Origin: Neurospora intermedia
Lineage: Eukaryota > Ascomycota > Sordariomycetes > Sordariales > Sordariaceae
Reading direction: 5' to 3'
Assembly: GCA_037102815.1 (NCBI GenBank)
Contig: BTPP01000001.1
Span: 3,063,001 to 3,127,000 of the forward strand
Length of the DNA stretch: 64,000 nucleotides
Shown: piece by piece, positions 1-10,935 of the stretch
How positions within the stretch are numbered: the stretch's first letter is position 1
Layout: every line of letters begins with the position of its first letter
Notes under the pieces: model-generated
Seen by the model: the letters and a program-made list of their open reading frames with translations, nothing else
Database searches by the model: none
What the model was told of the DNA's origin: nothing
Made by a program: the position numbers and the translations under genes

Positions 1-108
1 AGCATTCGCAAAAGAGGGAAAACAAAAAGAAGAGATTCAATACCCTACACAGTGGATTTCCATATGGTTCTCAACTCTGACTTCGCTTGCACCTGATGAA
101 GCGGAGGT

Positions 109-958
109 TCAGTCATCAGCAGTTACCCCGTACTGTCCATCTTCATACAAAGCACCGATAGACACCCCCTTGTTATCAGCAATGAGGCCAATGAGCTGCT
201 GGCCGATGTCCTTCATATCGTTGTACTCTTTTAGCAGCTCAATGTGCGTTTGTACTGTTTCTTCTGGTGGTTGACTAGGTACCGTTTCTCACTTGTTAGC
301 CAAGTTGCCTTGTCGGTGACGAGGAGGGGTTTAGTTTTGAACCCCTTTGATTGGGGGTGAAGTATTACGTACCTGAGGGCTGCCCTTTCCTCCACTATCT
401 TTCTTGACATGTCGAAGAGTTGGATGAGATCCTTTTCGGCTTGTTCAAAGGCTTGGAATACCTTGGTGAGATAGCCAAAGTACTCGTCCTGACAGCCGCG
501 AGATACAAGATCAGCATGTTATTCATGGCGATATAGGGCCCTGAAAACGCTTAACAGGCACATACCCTCATCACTGACTCCAGTTGATCTCGGGTCTCAA
601 GCTTGACCTCCACAGTCTGGTTATCCCCACCAATCGTTATAATGAGCACAGGCTCGACAGATTTACTTTCGCGCACTTGCAGCTTCCAAACATTTTCGAG
701 AATTGCGCCGTCTTGATTTTCGTTTTTAGCTTGAAATGGTTTTCCATTGAAGTATTTCAGCTTCAAATCCTCGATTCGGGTTTTATATTCGGCAACAAAG
801 GCTACAAGTTTGGCGTTGACCTCGCGCCACAACGAAGCAGTGCATCCGGCCGGGGTGTGGTTGTCGAGCCAACGCTGACACGAGGCGATGAGATCAATTT
901 GGGTTTGCGCAGCTTGAGCGAGATCTTCGGGCAGATCAAGGACGCTTGATTGTGACAT
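109..958 (-). CDS. Swi5/Sae3-like DNA recombination mediator (3 exons)
   Basis: I join three exons, 566-958, 373-488 and 109-274, each bounded by GT..AG with matching phase, giving a 224-residue protein. The ATG at 958 is the first in frame. The last ~55 residues carry the Swi5 signature: a stretch reading HIELLKEYNDMKDIGQQLIG followed by a short helix and a GV near the C-terminus. In yeasts, Swi5/Sae3 with Sfr1/Mei5 stabilises Rad51/Dmc1 filaments in the nucleus during homologous recombination. The remaining ~165 N-terminal residues are unlike the short yeast Swi5 (about 85 aa) and contain coiled-coil-like segments; I do not recognise them. The exon 3 acceptor was chosen because it alone keeps the frame open. 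The Swi5 call rests on the C-terminus only. An alternative is that exon 1 belongs to a longer, unrelated protein sharing this tail. Confidence 0.68.
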
Positions 959-1365
959 TGGCTTTGGAGCTCGGGAGAATCCCGCGGGCGTCGTGATTAT
1001 GTTGTCGACCTATGTCAGTAAAAGAGGACGTAGAAGGGAAGAAGAGAGGATGAACAAACGTCGAACATTCGACATAGGTAAGGTACAAATAGTCATATTG
1101 ACAGCACAGTTAGGACAGGCGCAGTTCACACAGTGTATGGCGAGATACGCAGTAAGTACTAGTAGTCGTACCGATCTCTTCAGAAGGGAAACATCGCAAT
1201 GGTTTCTAAACGTCGCAATCGTTTCTGGACCTGTTCTTTTTAATTACAGGGTAACTCGCTAGTATCTAAGCATAGCATGTAGACCAATATGGCATCGCTG
1301 TTGATGTTTGGTTTTTTTTTTTGCTGTAAGAAATCAAGTTTTGTTAGACGCTGCTGGTTTGCTTC
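959..1365. other. Intergenic, between swi5-like 5' end and dcp1 3' end
   Basis: About 400 bp between two minus-strand genes. It should hold the promoter of the Swi5-like gene and the 3' untranslated region of dcp1. A T-run lies at about 1313-1322. No coding signal is convincing. Confidence 0.5.
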
Positions 1366-2274
1366 CTAACCTCCCCCATGCCTTTGACTGTTTTGAGCAC
1401 CAAATAAGTCATTGATGTTCAGCTGCCTCCCCGCCAGTTGACTTCCTTCACTATTGCCACCAAACGCCCCCAGAGATGCCCATGGTGCTGGCGCCTGTGC
1501 GTAATCTGCGACGGCAGCCCCATTGTTCGGCACGCCCTGCTCATACTGAGGAGCTCCGACAACCTGGTTATTAACCGCGCTCAAAGCTGCCCTTGCCTTC
1601 TCCCATTGGGCCTGAATAAGACTCCAGTCGGGATACTCCATAAGAAATTGACCCTGGGAGTCTCCGGTTCCCTTCTCCTCGTTGCTGTGTAAATGAAAGC
1701 CGAGTGCTCTCCCGGGTCCCGCTTCGTCGGCCTCCATTTTCAGACTTAGAAACTTCTCGTTTGTGGCCTCGTACATTTCGACTTTTGACAGGTTGATGGT
1801 GAGATTTTCCATACTTCGTCGATTCAGCACAAAGAGGTTGGCCTGTGGTAGTTCGTGGCCGGTGGGGAGCACGATCGGGTCGCACTCGCAGAGGAACATG
1901 GGACCCTCGACATCGCGCAGTTCCCAGGAGTTTGTTGTTGAAGACCACTCGTAGAGACGAACGAAGGAGCAGGTCAGGGGAATGGCGCGTAGGCCGGAGA
2001 CGTAGCGCTTCAGCACGGACATGTTGAGCTCGTAGTTGGTACGGGTGGTGGTGTGCACATAGGTAGCCGACTCGTCCACTTCTGGCACGTAGTTCTTAGG
2101 GTCGTACATGCGGTTCTCGGCATCTCGGGGCTGGGCCGCATAGCTAGTGTTGACGGCGTCACTATCGTAATCGGATTGCTGGGCGTAGCGGGGGCCGCTT
2201 TCTCGGGAGCCGCCGTTATTGTACGAGTGGTTGTTGCGGCTGCGCCCCTTGCGAGGGGTTGGTCTCCCGCTCAT
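1366..2274 (-). CDS. dcp1: mRNA-decapping enzyme subunit Dcp1
   Basis: Single-exon, 302 residues, starting at an ATG. Residues ~78-205 form a Dcp1/EVH1-like domain: the family hallmark LNMSVLKRYVSGLRAIPLT is followed by a VRLYEW strand, the segment WELRDVEGPMFLCE, and FVLNRRSMENLTINL. Dcp1 is the activator of the Dcp2 decapping nuclease and acts in cytoplasmic P-bodies in 5'-3' mRNA decay. The first ~75 residues are Arg/Gly/Asn-rich and probably disordered. The C-terminal ~80 residues are low-complexity with Ala/Gln/Gly, as in other filamentous fungi. Nothing in the domain looks broken. The function is assigned from the family; interaction with Dcp2 is inferred. Confidence 0.88.
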   Translation of the reverse strand: MSGRPTPRKGRSRNNHSYNNGGSRESGPRYAQQSDYDSDAVNTSYAAQPRDAENRMYDPKNYVPEVDESATYVHTTTRTNYELNMSVLKRYVSGLRAIPLTCSFVRLYEWSSTTNSWELRDVEGPMFLCECDPIVLPTGHELPQANLFVLNRRSMENLTINLSKVEMYEATNEKFLSLKMEADEAGPGRALGFHLHSNEEKGTGDSQGQFLMEYPDWSLIQAQWEKARAALSAVNNQVVGAPQYEQGVPNNGAAVADYAQAPAPWASLGAFGGNSEGSQLAGRQLNINDLFGAQNSQRHGGG

Positions 2275-3217
2275 GGTGGCAGTCTTTGGTTGTGGAGGAA
2301 ATTCGGGATATTGACAAGAGCGATGACTTGGGTTGACGGTGTCGGTGAAATGAACGGACTCGAGATACGCGGCTTCGATGACGGACGTCGATGATAGAAG
2401 ACGACTAAAACGCAGGCGATGGGTATCGCCTCAGCTGAGTACTTGTATCGGCGCGCGACACTCGGCTAGAGGCAAAGAGGTGATTATCAATGGTGGACAC
2501 CCGTATCACAAGGCGTAGAGGTAACCTAATGGATATTGATGCAATTCGTGTTGTAGCGACAGAACTATGTACTGTGATGGATACATCGAGGTAACGGACG
2601 AGATGATGTGTTGGGCGTCAAGCAGCGCCGAGGTGCCTGCCGCGCGAGCACTTGGTGGGGTGAATCTGGGGAGCTCCATGAACCGACCACTCATAGGCAA
2701 GCGATAACTGCTAAAAGTGGACCAGACCTGATAACGACAGGGGCAGTGGGCAAGCTCGAAACAGCGTCATCGTCCACTGGACCAGCAACCCTGATCTCCC
2801 TGTGAACGGCAGGGCCAGGCGCCCGAGGCCACCCCCTTGCAACACCTATCCACATACCTGGGCTAGGTAGAGGCAGCCAACATTTCCTCCGTGATCATGG
2901 AACACCATGACTCGGCATGGGTCGAGACATTCTTCCTTGTTCTTTTGCCTCTTGTATATAAACACCAACATCAACAGACGAAAGGCGTTATTATAACGGG
3001 TCTACATCATCTGTCATCACCACCTTCACGACATTCTTGCCCGCTATTCTATTCCTGCCCAACCGCCTTGGTGACATCCAACTACCACGACCTTGTGCCA
3101 ACTGACCAACTCTTGGGCTTGCCTTGCGCGCTGTCATATCTCTTTACTGGGCAGCCCTTACGGAATCATGAACACGACGAACAAGTCATCTCAACATTTA
3201 TAACACAGACCGCCACC
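2275..3217. promoter_or_regulatory. Divergent intergenic region dcp1 / inositol 5-phosphatase
   Basis: Shared upstream region of about 940 bp between divergently transcribed genes. A TATATAA-like element lies at about 2955-2962 and could serve the plus-strand gene. The reading frame of that gene stays open upstream to 2891 but begins there at GTG, so I treat this part as 5' untranslated. No other feature is seen. Confidence 0.4.
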
Positions 3218-6200
3218 ATGCCCTCCTCCGAAGGACCACCACCTCTTAGTCGCACCCGCACCGGGTCCGCCACCACCGACCCCGCCGATTTGGGTACAGG
3301 CAACCCCCATTCGTTACACCAAGCTATCTACGCCCGGCGCGAAGAGTATACCCGCCCCCATCGGATACGCGTTAAGGTCGGAACGTGGAATGTGGCTGCT
3401 TGCCCTGGCACGGATAAAGACCTGGCCAGCTGGTTTGTCGACGGTAAGGGAATCGACACTGCGCTAGCCACTCTCGATCTTAACAGGAACGCGGCTATCG
3501 AGGGGGACACTGATGGGGAGGACGGGGTGCACATACTGGGCAGAGACAAGATCGGTCTCTATGTGCTGGGATTGCAAGAGGTGGTGGACCTAAACACGGC
3601 AAGCCAGTACGTCAGTCGCGTGTACACTGGAGATGAGGGGGTTACCCAAAAGTGGAAGACTGCGCTCGACACCGCTCTACCTCCAGGCTACAAGCTCGTT
3701 GCCTCTGAGCATATGACTGGCCTTCTGCTTCTCATCTATGCCTCTCCAGAGGTCGCGCCGACCATCAGCAACGTGAGCACTGTCAGCGTTGGCACAGGCC
3801 TCCTCGGCTACATGGGCAACAAGGGCGCTGTCGTCACTCGCATTATCCTCGGCGAGTCCACCAGGCTGGTCTTTGTCAACTGCCACCTTGCCAGCGGTAT
3901 CGAAGGGACATACAACGAGAGGCGCATCTGGGACGTTGGCCAGATTCTTAGCCGCACCCGCTTCAAGCCCGTCAGCTTTGCTGGTGTATCAGAGGATTAT
4001 GAAGAGAAGATCGGCGACGAGGACTTTACCTTCTGGTTTGGCGACCTCAACTTCCGTCTCGATGGTCTGCCTGGCGACGACATCCGACACCTCTTGATGT
4101 TGCACACAAAGGGAGAATACGGTGCGCCCAGGCCAAAGTTCAGGCGTGACAACTCTCTGGAGGGGGAGCCGATCATTGTGCACGCTGACAAGTCATCCGA
4201 TGCGGGCGACGAGACGAACGATGGCAACTCGACGACAACTCACTCTACGGGAGACACCAAAGCTACCGACTATGACAGTGATTCCGACTTGGATGCGCTT
4301 CCCGATCCTGATGACTTTTTGCCAGACCCCCACGATGATCCCACTTCACTTCAAGCAACGCTAGACTCGTTGCTTCCCCACGACCAGCTCACCCGGCTGA
4401 TAAAGCAGAAGAAGGTGTTCCATGACGGATGGCATGAGGGTACCATCTCCTTTCTCCCATCTTACAAGTACGACGTTGGCACTGTTGGCCTTTTCGACTC
4501 GAGCGAGAAAAGGCGGGCACCGAGTTGGTGTGACCGAATCCTCTACCGCACCCGTAAGGATAAGGAGGCGTATGATAAGAAGATCAAGGAGGCCGAAGAC
4601 GCACGTAAAAAAGATGAGGAGATGAAAGCTCGCGGTATTGACCAGGCCGGAGATGATGACGAGGTGCTTTTTGACTACGACCCGGATAACGACGGCGACG
4701 AAGATCACTCGCCAGATGTGTCACGGCTGGAATACGACGAATACGACGAAGGCGAGGAAGGCGATAACCAACACGACAGAGATGACTGGGTGGATAGGAT
4801 ACGCCAGGACATCTACACGTCTCACCAAAGAATCACATCTTCTGACCACAAGCCCATCATATCCATCTTTACCCTGAACTACGACGCTGTTGTGCCGGAC
4901 TTAAAAGCAAAGGTGCACGCAGAGGTGGCCTGGGAACTGGACCGCGCCGAAAACGAGGGACGCCCTTCTCTGACCGTGGTTAACGACTCGCGCGACACCC
5001 GAGGATCAGGGCGTCCTGGTGGCTCTCAGGATCCCGCTGAAGAGCTTGTCGACTTCGGAGAAGTGCGCTTCCTACAAAAGCAAAGCGCCACCCTTACACT
5101 TGCAAACACGGGCCGAGTTGCATGTACCTTCTCTTTCGTCGAAAAGCCCTCTCCTGCGAAAGAAGATGGTCCGATCCCGCCCCCTTGGCTGAAAACGTCC
5201 TTCATCTCATCAGAACCAGCCATCGATGATTCACATTTACCAGATCTCGGCAAAGAAGTTACTCTGGAGCCCGGTGAAACGGTCAGGGCGCAATTACAGG
5301 TCAACGTCAACGATGTAGAGCAGGCTAGGGTACTCAACAGTGGGAGGGACAGGTTAGAGGAAGTTCTTATCCTTCGGGTAGCCGATGGCCGGGATCACTT
5401 CATTCCTGTGCGTGGTGTTTGGATGCCTACGTGCATCGGTCGCTCCATTGACGAGCTTATCCGGGTACCCGAGGGGGGTCTGCGCAAGTTTGTTCACTCC
5501 TTGACTGCGAAGAACAGCGGTAAGGTCATGTCCGTCCCAGAAGAAATGGATGTCCATTGCGCTGCGCCCAGGGAGTTGTTTAAACTCACCGAGGCCCTTG
5601 AGTCGGTAACAGAGCGCGTATTGGCAGACGAGCAGATGCTGGAAGAGTATAAGGTCCCTAGAGCATCAGGCTGGCCCTTTGAAGAAGATACTTGGCGAGT
5701 CACCGACAAGTCCCTCCGTGCCTCTCGCGCCGCCGACCTTATCGACGCCCTCGACGAAGGCATGACCCACATAGTGGACGCCTTTTCTGCCGAGGTCCCG
5801 GCTGTCGAGCGTATTGAGACTGTTGCCGAAGTCCTCAAGCTCTTCCTCCGCGGCCTCACGGACGGTATCATCACGACGTCCCTTTGGTCACGGATCGAAC
5901 AAGCTTCTCTCGTCTCCCTAGGTCAAGGGGCAGCTGCATCCTCCAAGATTCCACCTCAAGAAACAGCCTATGAACAGGACAAGGGCACAGTCCTCGACAT
6001 CCTCTCTACGGCGCCCAACCACAACATCTCCTTCGTCTTTTTAACAGCCACCCTAGCCAAGGTCACCACCGATCTTTCCCCCGTCACCAAATCTGACCTG
6101 GAACTCCTCAAATCGGACGCTCCTGTGCGGCTTAGTATGCTGAACAGGCGGTCACTCACCGCGGGACTGGTTAAACGAAATACCTCGTCCGGGTCTTCGG

Positions 6201-6379
6201 GGCAAGCAATGGCCGCAATGGCCGCTAGGCAGGCGAAGGAAAGGAGTTTTGCTGAGGTGTTCGGAGAGCTGGTATGTAGAGCGCCAGTTCAGAAGGGCAT
6301 GAAGGATAAAGAGAGGAAGGCGGTGGAGGAGAAGCAGCAAGCTGTGCTGGAATTGTTTTTGAGGAGGAGAGGGGACTAA
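3218..6379 (+). CDS. OCRL/INPP5B-type inositol polyphosphate 5-phosphatase
   Basis: Intronless, 1053 residues from the ATG at 3218, which has a strong CACCATG context. Catalytic 5-phosphatase motifs appear in order: GTWNVAACPG (~res 54), LQEVV (~120), GNKGAVVTRI, NCHLASG, FWFGDLNFRLD (~275), APSWCDRILYR (~433) and SSDHKPI (~541). A beta-sandwich ASH-like segment follows (~600-720, beginning VDFGEVRF) and then a RhoGAP-like helical domain (~730-1045) in which I see no arginine finger. This order defines type II 5-phosphatases, which remove the 5-phosphate of PI(4,5)P2 on endosomal and Golgi membranes. Two long acidic insertions split the catalytic domain, one between GDLNF and the LLPHDQL segment, the other between WCDR and SDHKP. 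The catalytic motifs themselves look intact. Confidence 0.9.
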   Translation: MPSSEGPPPLSRTRTGSATTDPADLGTGNPHSLHQAIYARREEYTRPHRIRVKVGTWNVAACPGTDKDLASWFVDGKGIDTALATLDLNRNAAIEGDTDGEDGVHILGRDKIGLYVLGLQEVVDLNTASQYVSRVYTGDEGVTQKWKTALDTALPPGYKLVASEHMTGLLLLIYASPEVAPTISNVSTVSVGTGLLGYMGNKGAVVTRIILGESTRLVFVNCHLASGIEGTYNERRIWDVGQILSRTRFKPVSFAGVSEDYEEKIGDEDFTFWFGDLNFRLDGLPGDDIRHLLMLHTKGEYGAPRPKFRRDNSLEGEPIIVHADKSSDAGDETNDGNSTTTHSTGDTKATDYDSDSDLDALPDPDDFLPDPHDDPTSLQATLDSLLPHDQLTRLIKQKKVFHDGWHEGTISFLPSYKYDVGTVGLFDSSEKRRAPSWCDRILYRTRKDKEAYDKKIKEAEDARKKDEEMKARGIDQAGDDDEVLFDYDPDNDGDEDHSPDVSRLEYDEYDEGEEGDNQHDRDDWVDRIRQDIYTSHQRITSSDHKPIISIFTLNYDAVVPDLKAKVHAEVAWELDRAENEGRPSLTVVNDSRDTRGSGRPGGSQDPAEELVDFGEVRFLQKQSATLTLANTGRVACTFSFVEKPSPAKEDGPIPPPWLKTSFISSEPAIDDSHLPDLGKEVTLEPGETVRAQLQVNVNDVEQARVLNSGRDRLEEVLILRVADGRDHFIPVRGVWMPTCIGRSIDELIRVPEGGLRKFVHSLTAKNSGKVMSVPEEMDVHCAAPRELFKLTEALESVTERVLADEQMLEEYKVPRASGWPFEEDTWRVTDKSLRASRAADLIDALDEGMTHIVDAFSAEVPAVERIETVAEVLKLFLRGLTDGIITTSLWSRIEQASLVSLGQGAAASSKIPPQETAYEQDKGTVLDILSTAPNHNISFVFLTATLAKVTTDLSPVTKSDLELLKSDAPVRLSMLNRRSLTAGLVKRNTSSGSSGQAMAAMAARQAKERSFAEVFGELVCRAPVQKGMKDKERKAVEEKQQAVLELFLRRRGD

Positions 6380-7374
6380 AATGTTAAGACGGGTTGACAG
6401 AACGGATTCTTTAGATGGACGTTTTGGAGTAGTACGGGACATATGGGAAGCATGCTTGGCGTACGGGAACACTGATGGCTTCTCACTGACAAGCGAGTTT
6501 TGTCTTGCGTTTGAGTTGTACTACAATGTTTGTTGGCATAGTGTAATGCTGTATTAGTCAGAGGGTAGCGTGATACCTTGTTGTTTGTCTAGCGGAGTTT
6601 TGGTTGCTTCGATTCATCTTCATCTGGGGTGCTGTTGCCGATGGTGGTGATCAGTTTGCTCACCGGAGAAAGTTTGAGAAGGCGACGAAAGCTTAGCTGC
6701 GATCGGACCAACATGAGACTGAGGTGAAGTGTCATAGGATCAACTCACTGCACTCCATCCGAGCTGAGATAAATTAGGCACGCGCGTTCTCTTGGGTCAT
6801 TGCAGATATCGCACTTGAAGCTCTCCACATGGCCAAGGCCGTCAGACTGCCAAAGGGGAAAGAGCATGTGTACGATGTGGAAGGAGGGAATCCACTTTGT
6901 ATCTGTTTACTCAAAGGTGGGAAGCTGCCTTGCTATTACTCTGTTTCAGGAGTGGTAGCCTGGAGCCCTGATTCCACTCTTGATCCGGTCTTTACTTCGT
7001 ATGACACAACTCGAGCACAAGAGCAGAATGGGAAAACCTTAGACCAGTCTGTCTCCGCGGAGTCACGGCGTCTTCCATCTCATTCACCTGTCATCGCCAG
7101 GTGGCTCTAGCCTCTTCACTGTTTTTGTCCAAGGCAAGGTCAGCGGGCTTTCACTTGACATAAGTTGCCAGCTGCCATCCCCTCTATGCTATATAAGCTC
7201 AGGTTACGAATCCAATTTTTTTTTTTACCAGACCACAGCCCCTCCTCTAATCCAGCGAATTTCATTACCCAACTTTCTCGCATTTTTACCCTTCCACGAG
7301 TTGAAGCCTCAGTGCAGTTCTTGTACATTCACACCAGACTCGAACAAGCGACCACTGCCGGCGACACAAATACC
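6380..7374. promoter_or_regulatory. Intergenic with TATA-like box
   Basis: About 1 kb between two plus-strand genes. A TATATAAG element at 7190-7197 lies 178 bp before the ATG of the next gene and is the best core-promoter candidate. A short open frame at 6829-7110 has no recognisable content and is left uncalled. Confidence 0.45.
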
Positions 7375-9009
7375 ATGTCCTACGAACATCGATGTCTGAT
7401 GCGCCGCCGGCTCGAGCTGTACCACGACCTCTTGACAGAGCAGCTGAGGCCTAGAATCGAGGCTGCCGCTGCCGCTGCCACCGAGAACGAGCACCCCGTT
7501 TCCGGTACAAAGCAGTATAGAGATGACGATACTAACAAGTCTGACAACACGGACGACTCCGACGACTCCGACGAGGACCTATGCGAGTGGGATCATGCCG
7601 AGAACAAGTCGTCTGAGGAATCATATGCCCGTGTCCTTCAATGGCGTTTTGAGCTTGAGAGAAACGAGGTCTGTGAGACGAACGCTCCAAATCATTGTGG
7701 GCAGACAGAGGAGGGGTCAGGTCATGTGGAGTTGAGGCAGCAAGATAACAAAAACGCGGCTTGTCTCACCGCGGAAGTCCGTCATATCGAGCAGGCTCGT
7801 AGTGGTACTGCTGCGCACAGGAGCGTGCAAAATCTTGGAGGACCCCTAGCACCACTCTTGGCTACCTTGCCATCAAATTCCATGGCCAAGAATGAAGAAC
7901 AAGGACAAACAGACGATGGCGAAACAACATCCAGCAGCTTCGAAACCACAAAGCGGGAAGCGAGCAACATTGCATTACCCGATCAGGGAAATTCGAGCTC
8001 GGAAGCATCAAAAGATGGCTTGCCAGACAAGTTCACTGCATCACCCAGATCCCCTTGCCGCGAGTCGTCCGTCACTGCGAGCCCAGTGCCCATGAACGAA
8101 GGCAGCCACACAACCACCATGCTCCGACAATCCAACCTCATCAATCAATCTCAACCAATTCTCACAACCTCGAAGCTTTTGCAGTCACCTCACCGTTCAA
8201 AATCGCTACCCCCGCTGAACTTGCTCCCTTCCCATTGTCCTCCCACGCCACCTCCAGACTCTTCCTCCTCCACCTCTACTTACCCGCCACTGCGCTTTAC
8301 TGTCACGCCAGCACAACTCGCTTTTTTCTATAGACACATCCAACAGGTCGAGAAAATGATCAGCGAAATCGACTACCAGTTTCAAATGCATAATTACCGG
8401 GATGAAGTCCGCCGACAGAATCGACGAAGGCGAATACGGGCAGAGGTAGAGGGACGGATGAGAATCATTGAATGGAGCAATGACATCCCGGGTGAGGACT
8501 GGGGCAGTGTGGCAGGTATGGATGGGACTGAGCTGGTTGAGGAGTCAGCAGAAGAGATTGGACAGCAGAGCTGGGAGAATAGTACTGTTGTTGCGGGGTG
8601 GGATTCGGGTGGTCTGGAGGGTAATCAGCCCGCAGACACCCAAGGGGAAGGTGATGATGATCATAGTTCTTATGAGCCTTGTGGGGTGGGAGATGGCTGT
8701 GCTACAGATGGACATGGGGAAGAAGATGATTCTGTTTGGGTCGACGGAGCCGGAGATGAAACTGCGGCCGCTGCTGCAGATGGTACCAGCAGCGATGAAA
8801 CCGGATGGGGTTGTGCTTGGTCGTCCACTCGCTTGGAGTCCGAGAAGAAGGCCCAGCCTCATCAACCAACCAAAAGCAGCTCACTTCGAAAGGGATACAC
8901 CCCTGATGATATGGTCTGGGAGGAGGCGGTGGCCGAGGCTGAATATCTAAAAAGCTTTGGGCATCATTTTAAGAGGGACGAGCGTGGACGAAGGTACTGG
9001 CGTTTGTAA
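7375..9009 (+). CDS. Uncharacterised acidic low-complexity protein
   Basis: Single open frame of 544 residues from the ATG at 7375; the frame is open upstream but that part lies around the TATA element, so it is likely untranslated. The N-terminal ~40 residues are basic and helical (RCLMRRRLELYHDLLTEQL). Then come an Asp/Ser-rich stretch, a long disordered middle rich in Ser, Thr, Gln and Pro, a second Arg-rich helix (~330-370) and an acidic Gly/Asp region. The end is a compact conserved-looking tail, FGHHFKRDERGRRYWRL. I do not recognise a family. The codon pattern and absence of stops over 1.6 kb argue for a real gene. It could be a nuclear protein by composition, but that is only a guess. 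Confidence 0.6.
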   Translation: MSYEHRCLMRRRLELYHDLLTEQLRPRIEAAAAAATENEHPVSGTKQYRDDDTNKSDNTDDSDDSDEDLCEWDHAENKSSEESYARVLQWRFELERNEVCETNAPNHCGQTEEGSGHVELRQQDNKNAACLTAEVRHIEQARSGTAAHRSVQNLGGPLAPLLATLPSNSMAKNEEQGQTDDGETTSSSFETTKREASNIALPDQGNSSSEASKDGLPDKFTASPRSPCRESSVTASPVPMNEGSHTTTMLRQSNLINQSQPILTTSKLLQSPHRSKSLPPLNLLPSHCPPTPPPDSSSSTSTYPPLRFTVTPAQLAFFYRHIQQVEKMISEIDYQFQMHNYRDEVRRQNRRRRIRAEVEGRMRIIEWSNDIPGEDWGSVAGMDGTELVEESAEEIGQQSWENSTVVAGWDSGGLEGNQPADTQGEGDDDHSSYEPCGVGDGCATDGHGEEDDSVWVDGAGDETAAAAADGTSSDETGWGCAWSSTRLESEKKAQPHQPTKSSSLRKGYTPDDMVWEEAVAEAEYLKSFGHHFKRDERGRRYWRL

Positions 9010-9256
9010 GGGGGTAACGTATGCCAAAGTCATCACACTATCTGTTGAGGAAGCACGATCGTTGTTTGGGTTTCACCTTGAGCAATGATCCTATTTCCAT
9101 GAAGTATACGTGCCCAAGCTGACAAGCAGAGGCTTCATGTTTGACGAGGAATACTATTATCATTGCAATCAGTCCTTCGCTAACCCTGTATGGTTTGCTA
9201 CCTAACACCCTATTCTTAAAGAAAGAAACTGACAAGCACCACTACCATGATTGTGG

Positions 9257-10935
9257 TTACAGGTTCACAAAAACACAAAAGCCCCCCCACAAGAGCGCGA
9301 TGCCGACTGCAGCAGTAATGGTATTTTTTGCCGCTCCCGACTTTGCCGTTCCAGACTTTGCCGCAGAGGGTGACGGTCCGCCCTCTGTTATTGTCGATGT
9401 GATCGTGACCACACCATCACCATTCCCGCCCAAGGAGGTACTCGGCGACTGTACGCCCGAAGTGAAAGGAACGCTATTCGTGGTCGTTGCGCCATCCCAG
9501 GCGACAGGTTCTGTATTAGCCGTCGGAATCGGTGTTGCCGTCGAGTTATTCGGGTTTAGAACACTAGAGATCATCCACGTGGTCAGTCATAGCAATGAAC
9601 CTAGGCTTAGAGGAAAGAAGAAGGAACTCACCCATCAACGACGTGAACTACCCCATTCTCCACCAGCACATCACTCTTGACCACCCTCGCCCCATTTACA
9701 AACACCTGCTTGCCACTTCCACTGGTCTCACCACCACCATCATCATCCTCAGCATTTGTCTCATCCTCCGTTGATGTCGACCCATCGACGACCCTTACTT
9801 TGACTGTTCCTCCTTCTACGGTCTCATAGTCCTTCTCAAACTCCTCACCTCCCTCCGAACCGCCAGAATCTCCATCGCTGTTATCATTCTGCATCAACAA
9901 ATCACTGTAGAGCACCTTCCCCTTTTGGCCCTTCAGCACGTGATAGCCCATGATATTCGCCAGCTCGTCCTCATCCATGTCCGATACCACGCTTCCGACT
10001 GCATCCCAGGCGTCGTTGGAGGGGACAAATATGGTGATGTCTTGTTTGGTGTTGAAGAGGTCTGTGAGGTTGGCTCTACTTAAAGCGCCGACAGAGGCAG
10101 TCAAGGAGAGGAGGGAAGAAGCAGAGGAGGATATTTCGTCGTCTTGGTTGGTTGATGATGAAGGAAAAGGGTTAAAAGAAGCGAGAGTGTCGTTAAGTCG
10201 TGAAGGGAGAGAGAGGACATGGTCGATTATGTGAATGGTTCCCCCGGAAAAGTTGAAGTTGGCTTGGGTTATTGTTGATTTGGTTATTTGCTGCGAATCG
10301 CCAGACCCACTGATGCCGGAGTAGAAGGTCACCACCGGCTCACCACCGCCATCACTGGAGGAACTCGAACGAGCGATGACTCGTTGGCCACCAGACACAT
10401 TAGCATAGGGCGTAATATCTGGTGACAATAACGTTGGAATGAAGAGCGAGTTTCCGTCTATCCCGCTCCCATCGCCATCCACGCTATCATCCCTCTTCTT
10501 TCTTCTTTTCTTTGCCGCCGCCGCGGCACCACCACCACCACCACCAGTACCAGCAGTACCAGCAGTCAAATTACTCGTCCACCAGACCCCCCTCAAAACA
10601 TGATAATTCCAAAACGCCTCCACCAGCTGCGGATCAGAGTTGTTCAAGTCATCCATAGTGACGGCTCCTCCACCGCCGCCGTCGCCGCCGCCAAACAGCC
10701 CGGCCATCGCGTCGTTGCTGGGCGCTAGTATGGTGATGCCTGAGGTCCCGTTGATGGCGGCGAACAGGAACTGTTGGGTCTGGATGTAGCTGTTGAGTGT
10801 TGACAGGCTGTCGTTGAGTGACTGGAGGGTCTCGGTTAGGGTTGGGGCGCCTTGGCCACTTTCGGCGGTTTGGGCGGAGGCAGTAGGTAATGTAGTCGCT
10901 AGAGCTATCGTGGGAAGGGCACGCTTGGGTTTCAT
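9257..10935 (-). CDS. GPI-anchored protein with two fasciclin (FAS1) domains
   Basis: Two exons, 9632-10935 and 9257-9563, phase-matched across a 68-nt intron (GTGAGT..TAG), giving 536 residues. The ATG at 10935 is chosen because it directly precedes a signal peptide (MKPKRALPTIALATTLPTASAQ region). FAS1 domain 1 contains ITILAPSNDAM and the H-box region FWNYHVLRGV. Domain 2 contains ITIFVPSNDAWDAV, IMGYHVLKG and the closing VENGVVHVVDG followed by VL. The C-terminus is Ser/Thr-rich and ends in a hydrophobic segment (TAAVGIALLWGGFCVF), a typical GPI-attachment signal. Such proteins sit on the outer plasma membrane or wall and are linked to adhesion. Domain 1 is interrupted by Gly-rich and Lys/Arg-rich insertions. 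Confidence 0.85.

Noticed and set aside
1438-2394. Plus-strand open frames over dcp1
   Set aside because: They are shadows of the Dcp1 reading frame with no family resemblance.
2891-3217. In-frame upstream extension of the 5-phosphatase
   Set aside because: It begins at GTG, spans a TATA-like element and lies before a strong-context ATG at 3218, so it is treated as untranslated.
7165-7374. In-frame upstream extension of the acidic orphan
   Set aside because: No ATG at its start and it overlaps the likely core promoter.
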